DNA from: Rhytidiadelphus loreus
Taxonomy: Eukaryota > Streptophyta > Bryopsida > Hypnales > Hylocomiaceae
Assembly: GCA_947034895.1 (NCBI GenBank)
Contig: OX344763.1
Location: 57,803,093-57,867,092 of the forward strand
Reading direction: 5' to 3'
DNA length: 64,000 bases
The notes below the pieces were generated by a model. That model had not been told where the DNA came from and ran no database searches. It saw nothing but the letters and a program-made list of their open reading frames with translations. Each line of letters begins with the position of its first letter. Within the stretch, counting starts at the first letter, position 1. Positions 10,203 through 21,957 of the stretch are shown here, piece by piece. Made by a program: the position numbers and the translations under genes.

Positions 10203-12147
10203 CCTGGCCCTCTATTTTAAAGTCCACAAAATTGTAATCTCATGGAATTCATTGAAAGAAATCTGGGAAAGAGGTTGTGCAAGTTGCAAGTGCTCCTAAA
10301 CTCATGAATTAATCAACAAAATATATAATTGGGAGTCACGATGAATGACTTTCTAGTACGTGGAAATGAAATATTCGTGCACGAACCTGGCCCTCTATTT
10401 TAAAGTCCACAAAATTGTAATCTCATGAAATTCATTGAAAGAAATCTGGGAAAGAGGTTGTGCAAGTTGCAAGTGCTCCTAAACTCATGAATTAATCAAC
10501 AAAATATATAATTGGGAGTCACGATGAATGACTTTCTAGTACGTGGAAATGAAATATTCGTGCACGAACCTGGCCCTGTATTTTAAAGTCGACAAAACTG
10601 TAATCTCATGGAATTCATGTACAGAAATCTGGGAAAGAGGTTGTGCAAGTTGCAAGTGCTCCTAAACTCATGAATTAATCAACAAAATATATAATTGGGA
10701 GTCACGATGAATGACTTTCTAGTACGTGGAAATGAAATATTCGTGCATGAACCTGGCCCTCTATTTTAAAGTCCACAAAATTGTAATCTCATGGAATTCA
10801 TTGAAAGAAATCTGGGAAAGAGGTTGTGCAAGTTGCAAGTGCTCCTAAACTCATGATTTAATCAACAAAATATATAATTGGGAGTCACGATGAATGACTT
10901 TCTAGTACGTGGAAATGAAATATTCGTGCACGAACCTGGCCCTGTATTTTAAAGTCGACAAAACTGTAATCTCATGGAATTCATGTACAGAAATCTGGGA
11001 AAGAGGTTGTGCAAGTTGCAAGTGCTCCTAAACTCATGAATTAATCAACAAAATATATAATTGGGAGTCACGATGAATGACTTTCTAGTACGTGGAAATG
11101 AAATATTCGTGCATGAACCTGGCCCTCTATTTTAAAGTCCACAAAATTGTAATCTCATGGAATTCATTGAAAGAAATCTGGGAAAGAGGTTGTGCAAGTT
11201 GCAAGTGCTCCTAAACTCATGAATTAATCAACAAAATATATAATTGGGAGTCACGATGAATAACTTTCTAGTACATGGAAATGAAATATTCGTGCACGAA
11301 CCTGGCCCTCTATTTTAAAGTCCACAAAATTGTAATCTCATGAAATTCATTGAAAGAAATCTGGGAAAGAGGTTGTACAAGTTGCAAGTGCTCCTAAACT
11401 CATGAATTAATCAACAAAATATATAATTGGGAGTCACGATGAATGACTTTCTAGTACGTGGAAATGAAATATTCGTGCATGAACCTGGCCCTCTATTTTA
11501 AAGTCCACAAAATTGTAATCTCATGGAATTCATTGAAAGAAATCTGGGAAAGAGGTTGTGCAAGTTGCAAGTGCTCCTAAACTCATGAATTAATCAACAA
11601 AATATATAATTGGGAGTCACGATGAATGACTTTCTAGTACGTGGAAATGAAATATTCGTGCACGAACCTGGCCCTGTATTTTAAAGTCGACAAAACTGTA
11701 ATCTCATGGAATTCATGTACAGAAATCTGGGAAAGAGGTTGTGCAAGTTGCAAGTGCTCCTAAACTCATGAATTAATCAACAAAATATATAATTGGGAGT
11801 CACGATGAATGACTTTCTAGTACGTGGAAATGAAATATTCGTCCACAAACCTGGCCCTCTATTTTAAAGTCCACAAAATTGTAATCTCATGAAATTCATT
11901 GATAGAAATCTGGGAAAGAGGTTGTGCAAGTTGCAAGTGCTCCTAAACTCATGAATTAATCAACAAAATATATAATTGGGAGTCACGATGAATGACTTTC
12001 TAGTACGTGGAAATGAAATATTCGTGCACGAACCTGGCCCTCTATTTTAAAGTCGACAAAACTGTAATCTCATGGAATTCATTGAAAGAAATCTGGGAAA
12101 GAGGTTGTGCAAGTTGCAAGTGCTCCTAAACTCATGAATTAATCAAC

Positions 12148-15100
12148 AAAATATATAATTGGGAGTCACGATGAATGACTTTCTAGTACGTGGAAATGAA
12201 ATATTCGTGCATGAACCTGGCCCTCTATTTTAAAGTCCACAAAATTGTAATCTCATGAAATTCATTGATAGAAATCTGGGAAAGAGGTTGTGCAAGTTGC
12301 AAGTGCTCCTAAACTCATGAATTAATCAACAAAATATATAATTGGGAGTCACGATGAATGACTTTCTAGTACGTGGAAATGAAATATTCGTGCACGAACC
12401 TGGCCCTCTATTTTAAAGTCCACAAAATTGTAATCTCATGAAATTCATTGAAAGAAATCTGGGAAAGAGGTTTTGCAAGTTGCAAGTGCTCCTAAACTCA
12501 TGAATTAATTAACAAAATATATAATTGGGAGTCACGATGAATAACTTTCTAGTACGTGGAAATGAAATATTCGTGCATGAATCTGGCCCTCTATTTTAAA
12601 GTCCACAAAATTGTAATCTCATGAAATTCATTGAAAGAAATCTGGGAAAGAGGTTTTGCAAGTTGCAAGTGCTCCTAAACTCATGAATTAATTAACAAAA
12701 TATATAATTGGGAGTCACGATGAATGACTTTCTAGTACGTGGAAATGAAATATTCGTGCATGAACCTGGCCCTCTATTTTAAAGTCCACAAAATTGTAAT
12801 CTCATGAAATTCATTGATAGAAATCTGGGAAAGAGGTTGTGCAAGTTGCAAGTGCTCCTAAACTCATTAATTAATCAACAAAATATATAATTGGGAGTCA
12901 CGATGAATGACTTTCTAGTACGTGGAAATGAAATATTCGTGCACGAATCTGGCCCTCTATTTTAAAGTCCACAAAATTGTAATCTCATGGAATTCATTGA
13001 AAGAAATCTGGGAAAGAGGTTGTGCAAGTTGCAAGTGCTCCTAAATTCATGAATTAATCAACAAAATATATAATTGGGAGTCACGATGAATGACTTTCTA
13101 GTACGTGGAAATGAAATATTCGTGCATGAACCTGGCCCTCTATTTTAAAGTCCACAAAATTGTAATCTCATGAAATTCATTGATAGAAATCTGGGAAAGA
13201 GGTTGTGCAAGTTGCAAGTGCTCCTAAACTCATGAATTAATCAACAAAATATATAATTGGGAGTCACGATGAATGACTTTCTAGTACGTGGAAATGAAAT
13301 ATTCGTGCACGAATCTGGCCCTCTATTTTAAAGTCCACAAAATTGTAATCTCATGGAATTCATTGAAAGAAATCTGGGAAAGAGGTTGTGCAAGTTGCAA
13401 GTGCTCCTAAACTCATGAATTAATCAACAAAATATATAATCGGGAGTCACGATGAATAACTTTCTAGTACATGGAAATGAAATATTCGTGCACGAACCTG
13501 GCCCTCTATTTTAAAGTCCACAAAATTGTAATCTCATGAAATTCATTGAAAGAAATCTGGGAAAGAGGTTGTACAAGTTGCAAGTGCTCCTAAACTCATG
13601 AATTAATCAACAAAATATATAATTGGGAGTCACGATGAATGACTTTCTAGTACGTGGAAATGAAATATTCGTGCATGAACCTGGCCCTCTATTTTAAAGT
13701 CCACAAAATTGTAATCTCATGGAATTCATTGAAAGAAATCTGGGAAAGAGGTTGTGCAAGTTGCAAGTGCTCCTAAACTCATGAATTAATCAACAAAATA
13801 TATAATTGGGAGTCACGATGAATGACTTTCTAGTACGTGGAAATGAAATATTCGTGCACGAACCTGGCCCTCTATTTTAAAGTCCACAAAATTGTAATCT
13901 CATGGAATTCATTGAAAGAAATCTGGGAAAGAGGTTGTGCAAGTTGCAAGTGCTCCTAAACTCATGAATTAATCAACAAAATATATAATTGGGAGTCACG
14001 ATGAATGACTTTCTAGTACGTGGAAATGAAATATTCGTGCACGAACCTGGCCCTCTATTTTAAAGTCCACAAAATTGTAATCTCATGAAATTCATTGAAA
14101 GAAATCTGGGAAAGAGGTTGTGCAAGTTGCAAGTGCTCCTAAACTCATGAATTAATCAACAAAATATATAATTGGGAGTCACGATGAATGACTTTCTAGT
14201 ACGTGGAAATGAAATATTCGTGCACGAACCTGGCCCTGTATTTTAAAGTCGACAAAACTGTAATCTCATGGAATTCATGTACAAAAATCTGGGAAAGAGG
14301 TTGTGCAAGTTGCAAGTGCTCCTAAACTCATGAATTAATCAACAAAATATATAATTGGGAGTCACGATGAATGACTTTCTAGTACGTGGAAATGAAATAT
14401 TCGTGCATGAACCTGGCCCTCTATTTTAAAGTCCACAAAAATGTAATCTCATGGAATTCATTGAAAGAAATCTGGGAAAGAGGTTGTGCAAGTTGCAAGT
14501 GCTCCTAAACTCATGAATTAATCAACAAAATATATAATTGGGAGTCACGATGAATGACTTTCTAGTACGTGGAAATGAAATATTCGTGCACGAACCTGGC
14601 CCTGTATTTTAAAGTCGACAAAACTGTAATCTCATGGAATTCATGTACAGAAATCTGGGAAAGAGGTTGTGCAAGTTGCAAGTGCTCCTAAACTCATGAA
14701 TTAATCAACAAAATATATAATTGGGAGTCACGATGAATGACTTTCTAGTACGTGGAAATGAAATATTCGTGCATGAACCTGGCCCTCTATTTTAAAGTCC
14801 ACAAAATTGTAATCTCATGGAATTCATTGAAAGAAATCTGGGAAAGAGGTTGTGCAAGTTGCAAGTGCTCCTAAACTCATGAATTAATCAACAAAATATA
14901 TAATTGGGAGTCACGATGAATAACTTTCTAGTACATGGAAATGAAATATTCGTGCACGAACCTGGCCCTCTATTTTAAAGTCCACAAAATTGTAATCTCA
15001 TGAAATTCATTGAAAGAAATCTGGGAAAGAGGTTGTACAAGTTGCAAGTGCTCCTAAACTCATGAATTAATCAACAAAATATATAATTGGGAGTCACGAT

Positions 15101-15917
15101 GAATGACTTTCTAGTACGTGGAAATGAAATATTCGTGCATGAACCTGGCCCTCTATTTTAAAGTCCACAAAATTGTAATCTCATGGAATTCATTGAAAGA
15201 AATCTGGGAAAGAGGTTGTGCAAGTTGCAAGTGCTCCTAAACTCATGAATTAATCAACAAAATATATAATTGGGAGTCACGATGAATGACTTTCTAGTAC
15301 GTGGAAATGAAATATTCGTGCACGAACCTGGCCCTGTATTTTAAAGTCGACAAAACTGTAATCTCATGGAATTCATGTACAGAAATCTGGGAAAGAGGTT
15401 GTGCAAGTTGCAAGTGCTCCTAAACTCATGAATTAATCAACAAAATATATAATTGGGAGTCACGATGAATGACTTTCTAGTACGTGGAAATGAAATATTC
15501 GTCCACAAACCTGGCCCTCTATTTTAAAGTCCACAAAATTGTAATCTCATGAAATTCATTGATAGAAATCTGGGAAAGAGGTTGTGCAAGTTGCAAGTGC
15601 TCCTAAACTCATGAATTAATCAACAAAATATATAATTGGGAGTCACGATGAATGACTTTCTAGTACGTGGAAATGAAATATTCGTGCACGAACCTGGCCC
15701 TCTATTTTAAAGTCGACAAAACTGTAATCTCATGGAATTCATTGAAAGAAATCTGGGAAAGAGGTTGTGCAAGTTGCAAGTGCTCCTAAACTCATGAATT
15801 AATCAACAAAATATATAATTGGGAGTCACGATGAATGACTTTCTAGTACGTGGAAATGAAATATTCGTGCATGAACCTGGCCCTCTATTTTAAAGTCCAC
15901 AAAATTGTAATCTCATG
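12148..15917. repeat. 20-unit HOR (3660 bp), first type, copy 2
   Basis: Second copy, following copy 1 directly. All internal markers recur 3660 bp later, for example GTCCACAAAC at 15501 and GTACATGG at 14931. Near-perfect identity over 20 units, compared with several differences between adjacent units, means the 3.66-kb block was copied as one piece and recently. The match ends at 15918, where CATGGAATTC with TGAA replaces CATGAAATTC with TGAT. Confidence 0.94.
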
Positions 15918-18297
15918 GAATTCATTGAAAGAAATCTGGGAAAGAGGTTGTGCAAGTTGCAAGTGCTCCTAAACTCATGAATTAATCAAGAAAATATATA
16001 ATTGGGAGTCACGATGAATGACTTTCTAGTACGTGGAAATGAAATATTCGTGCACGAACCTGGCCCTCTATTTTAAAGTCCACAAAATTGTAATCTCATG
16101 GAATTCATTGAAAGAAATCTGGGAAAGAGGTTGTGCAAGTTGCAAGTGCTCCTAAACTCATGAATTAATCAACAAAATATATAATTGGGAGTCACGATGA
16201 ATGACTTTCTAGTACGTGGAAATGAAATATTCGTGCATGAACCTGGCCCTCTATTTTAAAGTCCACAAAATTGTAATCTCATGGAATTCATTGAAAGAAA
16301 TCTGGGAAAGAGGTTGTGCAAATTGCAAGTGCTCCTAAACTCATGAATTAATCAACAAAATATATAATTGGGAGTCACGATGAATGACTTTCTAGTACGT
16401 GGAAATGAAATATTCGTGCACGAACCTGGCCCTGTATTTTAAAGTCGACAAAACTGTAATCTCATGGAATTCATGTACAGAAATCTGGGAAAGAGGTTGT
16501 GCAAGTTGCAAGTGCTCCTAAACTCATGAATTAATCAACAAAATATATAATTGGGAGTCACGATGAATGACTTTCTAGTACGTGGAAATGAAATATTCGT
16601 GCATGAACCTGGCCCTCTATTTTAAAGTCCACAAAATTGTAATCTCATGGAATTCATTGAAAGAAATCTGGGAAAGAGGTTGTGCAAGTTGCAAGTGCTC
16701 CTAAACTCATGAATTAATCAACAAAATATATAATTGGGAGTCACGATGAATAACTTTCTAGTACATGGAAATGAAATATTCGTGCACGAACCTGGCCCTC
16801 TATTTTAAAGTCCACAAAATTGTAATCTCATGAAATTCATTGAAAGAAATCTGGGAAAGAGGTTGTACAAGTTGCAAGTGCTCCTAAACTCATGAATTAA
16901 TCAACAAAATATATAATTGGGAGTCACGATGAATGACTTTCTAGTACGTGGAAATGAAATATTCGTGCATGAACCTGGCCCTCTATTTTAAAGTCCACAA
17001 AATTGTAATCTCATGGAATTCATTGAAAGAAATCTGGGAAAGAGGTTGTGCAAGTTGCAAGTGCTCCTAAACTCATGAATTAATCAACAAAATATATAAT
17101 TGGGAGTCACGATGAATGACTTTCTAGTACGTGGAAATGAAATATTCGTGCACGAACCTGGCCCTCTATTTTAAAGTCCACAAAATTGTAATCTCATGGA
17201 ATTCATTGAAAGAAATCTGGGAAAGAGGTTGTGCAAGTTGCAAGTGCTCCTAAACTCATGAATTAATCAACAAAATATATAATTGGGAGTCACGATGAAT
17301 GACTTTCTAGTACGTGGAAATGAAATATTCGTCCACAAACCTGGCCCTCTATTTTAAAGTCCACAAAATTGTAATCTCATGGAATTCATTGAAAGAAATC
17401 TGGGAAAGAGGTTGTGCAAGTTGCAAGTGCTCCTAAACTCATGAATTAATCAACAAAATATATAATTGGGAGTCACGATGAATGACTTTCTAGTACGTGG
17501 AAATGAAATATTCGTGCACGAACCTGGCCCTCTATTTTAAAGTCGACAAAACTGTAATCTCATGGAATTCATTGAAAGAAATCTGGGAAAGAGGTTGTGC
17601 AAGTTGCAAGTGCTCCTAAACTCATGAATTAATCAACAAAATATATAATTGGGAGTCACGATGAATGACTTTCTAGTACGTGGAAATGAAATATTCGTGC
17701 ATGAACCTGGCCCTCTATTTTAAAGTCCACAAAATTGTAATCTCATGGAATTCATTGAAAGAAATCTGGGAAAGAGGTTGTGCAAGTTGCAAGTGCTCCT
17801 AAACTCATGAATTAATCAAGAAAATATATAATTGGGAGTCACGATGAATGACTTTCTAGTACGTGGAAATGAAATATTCGTGCACGAACCTGGCCCTCTA
17901 TTTTAAAGTCCACAAAATTGTAATCTCATGGAATTCATTGAAAGAAATCTGGGAAAGAGGTTGTGCAAGTTGCAAGTGCTCCTAAATTCATGAATTAATC
18001 AACAAAATATATAATTGGGAGTCACGATGAATGACTTTCTAGTACGTGGAAATGAAATATTCGTGCATGAACCTGGCCCTCTATTTTAAAGTCCACAAAA
18101 TTGTAATCTCATGAAATTCATTGATAGAAATCTGGGAAAGAGGTTGTGCAAGTTGCAAGTGCTCCTAAACTCATGAATTAATCAACAAAATATATAATTG
18201 GGAGTCACGATGAATGACTTTCTAGTACGTGGAAATGAAATATTCGTGCACGAATCTGGCCCTCTATTTTAAAGTCCACAAAATTGTAATCTCATGG
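15918..18297. repeat. Partial 10-unit copy of the preceding HOR, then transition
   Basis: About 16.12-17.98 kb matches about 14.29-16.15 kb at an offset of 1830 bp, ten units. GTACATGG (14931 and 16761), GTCCACAAAC (15501 and 17331) and ATCAAGAAAA (15990 and 17820) keep their spacing. It is less perfect than the 20-unit pair: near 17165 the unit has CCCTCTA/GTCCAC where the source has CCCTGTA/GTCGAC, and the phase 5-8 state differs near 17210 and 17386. A private change AAATTGCAAG occurs at about 16320. The last 300 bp leads into the next HOR. Confidence 0.8.
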
Positions 18298-21200
18298 AAT
18301 TCATTGAAAGAAATCTGGGAAAGAGGTTGTGCAAGTTGCAAGTGCTCCTAAACTCATGAATTAATCAACAAAATATATAATTGGGAGTCACGATGAATAA
18401 CTTTCTAGTACATGGAAATGAAATATTCGTGCACGAACCTGGCCCTCTATTTTAAAGTCGACAAAACAGTAATCTCATGGAATTCATGTACAGAAATCTG
18501 GGAAAGAGGTTGTGCAAGTTGCAAGTGCTCCTAAACTCATGAATTAATCAACAAAATATATAATTGGGAGTCACGATGAATGACTTTCTAGTACGTGGAA
18601 ATGAAATATTCGTGCATGAACCTGGCCCTCTATTTTAAAGTCCACAAAATTGTAATCTCATGGAATTCATTGAAAGAAATCTGGGAAAGAGGTTGTGCAA
18701 GTTGCAAGTGCTCCTAAACTCATGAATTAATCAAGAAAATATATAATTAGGAGTCACGATGAATGACTTTCTAGTACGTGGAAATGAAATATTCGTGCAC
18801 GAACCTGGCCCTCTATTTTAAAGTCCACAAAATTGTAATCTCATGGAATTCATTGAAAGAAATCTGGGAAAGAGGTTGTGCAAGTTGCAAGTGCTCCTAA
18901 ACTCATGAATTAATCAACAAAATATATAATTGGGAGTCACGATGAATGACTTTCTAGTACGAGGAAATGAAATATTCGTGCATGAACCTGGCCCTCTATT
19001 TTAAAGTCCACAAAATTGTAATCTCATGAAATTCATGTACAGAAATTTGGGAAAGAGGTTGTGCAAGTTGCAAGTGCTCCTAAACTCATGAATTAATCAA
19101 CAAAATATATAATTGGGAGTCACGATGAATGACTTTCTAGTTCGTGGAAATGAAATATTCGTGCATGAACCTGGCCCTCTATTTTAAAGTCCACAAAATT
19201 GTAATCTCATGAAATTCATTGATAGAAATCTGGGAAAGAGGTTGTGCAAGTTGCAAGTGCTCCTAAACTCATGAATTAATCAACAAAATATATAATTGGG
19301 AGTCACGATGAATGACTTTCTAGTACGTGGAAATGAAATATTCGTGCACGAACCTGGCCCTCTATTTTAAAGTCCACAAAATTGTAATCTCATGAAATTC
19401 ATTGAAAGAAATCTGGGAAAGAGGTTTTGCAAGTTGCAAGTGCTCCTAAACTCATGAATTAATCAACAAAATATATAATTGGGAGTTACGATGAATAACT
19501 TTCTAGTACGTGGAAATGAAATATTCGTGCATGAACCTGGCCCTCTATTTTAAAGTCCACAAAATTGTAATCTCATGAAATTCATTGAAAGAAATCTGGG
19601 AAAGAGGTTGTGCAAGTTGCAAGTGCTCCTAAACTCATGAATTAATCAACAAAATATATAATTGGGAGTCACGATGAATAACTTTCTAGTACGTGGAAAT
19701 GAAATATTCGTGCACGAACCTGGCCCTCTATTTTAAAGTCCACAAAATTGTAATCTCATGGAATTCATTGAAAGAAATCTGGGAAAGAGGTTGTGCACAT
19801 TGCAAGTGCTCCTAAACTCATGAATTAATCAACAAAATATATAATTGGGAGTCACGATGAATGACTTTCTAGTACGTGGAAATGAAATATTCGTGCACAA
19901 ACCTGGCCCTCTATTTTAAAGTCCACAAAATTGTAATCTCATGAAATTCATGTACAGAAATCTGGGAAAGAGGTTGTGCAAGTTGCAAGTGCTCCTAAAC
20001 TCATGAATTAATCAACAAAATATATAATTGGGAGTCACGATGAATGACTTTCTAGTGCGTGGAAATGAAATATTCGTGCATGAACCTGGCCCTCTATTTT
20101 AAAGTCCACAAAATTGTAATCTCATGAAATTCATGTACAGAAATTTGGGAAAGAGGTTGTGCAAGTTGCAAGTGCTCCTAAACTCATGAATTAATCAACA
20201 AAATATATAATTGGGAGTCACGATGAATGACTTTCTAGTTCGTGGAAATGAAATATTCGTGCATGAACCTGGCCCTCTATTTTAAAGTCCACAAAATTGT
20301 AATCTCATGAAATTCATTGATAGAAATCTGGGAAAGAGGTTGTGCAAGTTGCAAGTGCTCCTAAACTCATGAATTAATCAACAAAATATATAATTGGGAG
20401 TCACGATGAATGACTTTCTAGTACATGGAAATGAAATATTCGTGCACGAACCTGGCCCTCTATTTTAAAGTCCACAAAATTGTAATCTCATGAAATTCAT
20501 TGAAAGAAATCTGGGAAAGAGGTTTTGCAAGTTGCAAGTGCTCCTAAACTCATGAATTAATCAACAAAATATATAATTGGGAGTTACGATGAATAACTTT
20601 CTAGTACGTGGAAATGAAATATTCGTGCATGAACCTGGCCCTCTATTTTAAAGTCCACAAAATTGTAATCTCATGAAATTCATTGAAAGAAATCTGGGAA
20701 AGAGGTTGTGCAAGTTGCAAGTGCTCCTAAACTCATGAATTAATCAACAAAATATATAATTGGGAGTCACGATGAATAACTTTCTAGTACGTGGAAATGA
20801 AATATTCGTGCACGAACCTGGCCCTCTATTTTAAAGTCCACAAAATTGTAATCTCATGGAATTCATTGAAAGAAATCTGGGAAAGAGGTTGTGCACATTG
20901 CAAGTGCTCCTACACTCATGAATTAATCAACAAAATATATAATTGGGAGTCACGATGAATGACTTTCTAGTACGTGGAAATGAAATATTCGTGCACAAAC
21001 CTGGCCCTCTATTTTAAAGTCCACAAAATTGTAATCTCATGAAATTCATTGATAGAAATATGGGAAAGAGGTTGTGCAAGTTGCAAGTGCTCCTAAACTC
21101 ATGAATTAATCAACAAAATATATAATTGGGAGTCACGATGAATGACTTTCTAGTGCGTGGAAATGAAATATTCGTGCATGAACCTGGCCCTCTATTTTAA

Positions 21201-21957
21201 AGTCCACAAAATTGTAATCTCATGGAATTCATGTACAGAAATCTGGGAAAGAGGTTGTACAAGTTGCAAGTGCTCCTAAACTCATGAATTAATCAACAAA
21301 ATATATAACTGGGAGTCACGATGAATGACTTTCTAGTGCGTGGAAATGAAATATTCGTGCACGAACCTGGCCCTCTATTTTAAAGTCCACAAAATTGTAA
21401 TCTCATGGAATTCATGTACAGAAATCTGGGAAAGAGGTTGTGCAAGGTGCAAGTGCTCCTAAACTCATGAATTAATCAACAAAATATATAATTGGGAGTC
21501 ACGATGAATGACTTTCTAGTACGTGGAAATGAAATATTCGTGCATGAACCTGGCCCTCTATTTTAAAGTCCACAAAATTGTAATCTCATGGAATTCATTG
21601 AAAGAAATCTGGGAAAGAGGTTGTGCAAGTTGCAAGTGCTCCTAAACTCATGAATTAATCAACAAAGTATATAATTGGGAGTCACGATGAATGACTTTCT
21701 AGTACGTGGAAATGAAATATTCGTGCACGAACCTGGCCCTCTATTTTAAAGTCCACAAAATTGTAATCTCATGGAATTCATGTACAGAAATCTGGGAAAG
21801 AGGTTGTGCAAGTTGCAAGTGCTCCTAAACTCATTAATTAATCAAAAAAATATATAATTGGTGGTCACGATGAATGACTTTCTAGTACGTGGAAATGAAA
21901 AATTCGTGCACGAACCTGGCCCTCTATTTTAAAGTCCACAAAATTGTAATCTCATGA
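18298..21957. repeat. 20-unit HOR (3660 bp), second type, copy 1
   Basis: One period of a second, different 20-unit HOR: 18298-22058 matches 21958-25718 at offset 3660. Markers: GTCGACAAAACAG near 18468, ATAATTAGGAG near 18744, GTACGAGG near 18957, AGAAATTTGG near 19040, GTTCGTGG near 19139, GAGTTACG near 19484, GTGCACATTGC near 19793 and GTGCGTGG near 20056. About seven differences from copy 2 fall in only two clusters (19952-19955 and 20135-20145). Within the unit, 18964-20126 resembles 20062-21224 at an offset of 1098 bp (six units), so this HOR itself contains an older 6-unit duplication. Confidence 0.93.

Larger units (their letters stand above)
10066..10248. repeat. Representative (consensus-like) satellite unit
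   Basis: This unit carries the commonest state at most variable positions and serves as a key to the array. In order: phase 1 TCATTGAAAG (phases 5-8 vary as GTAC, TGAA or TGAT); a 7-bp tandem duplication TGCAAGT TGCAAGT at phases 30-43; CTCATGAA at 53-60; ATTAAT at 60-65; an A/T stretch with TATATAA at 74-80; GGGAG or GGTGG at 83-87; CACGATGAAT at 89-98; CTAGTACGTGG at 105-115 (variants ACATGG, TTCGTGG, TGCGTGG); the dyad TTCGTGCACGAA at 126-137; CCTGGCCC from 138; TTTAAA at 151-156; GTCCAC or GTCGAC at 157-162; and CTCATG(G/A)AATTC across the unit boundary. The boundary is arbitrary, because the array is continuous. Confidence 0.95.
8488..12147. repeat. 20-unit HOR (3660 bp), first type, copy 1
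   Basis: One full 20-unit period. Line-by-line comparison shows 8488-12257 matching 12148-15917 at an offset of exactly 3660 bp. I see only four single-base differences in about 3770 bp: G8996/T12656, G10624/A14284, T10781/A14441 and T10857/A14517. Internal markers in order: GGTTTTGCAAG near 8813, ATTAATTAAC near 8848, CATTAATTAA at 9205, AAATTCATG near 9385, ATCGGGAG near 9779, GTACATGG at 9807, GTACAAG near 9911, GTCGACAAAACTG near 10589, GTACATGG again at 11271 (eight units later) and GTCCACAAAC at 11841. Confidence 0.94.

Noticed and set aside
10189..10207. CENP-B box starting at ATTCG in the dyad region
   Set aside because: The TTCG half is present but the required A and the CGGG half of the mammalian box are not, on either strand. 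No match in the consensus or the variants I read.
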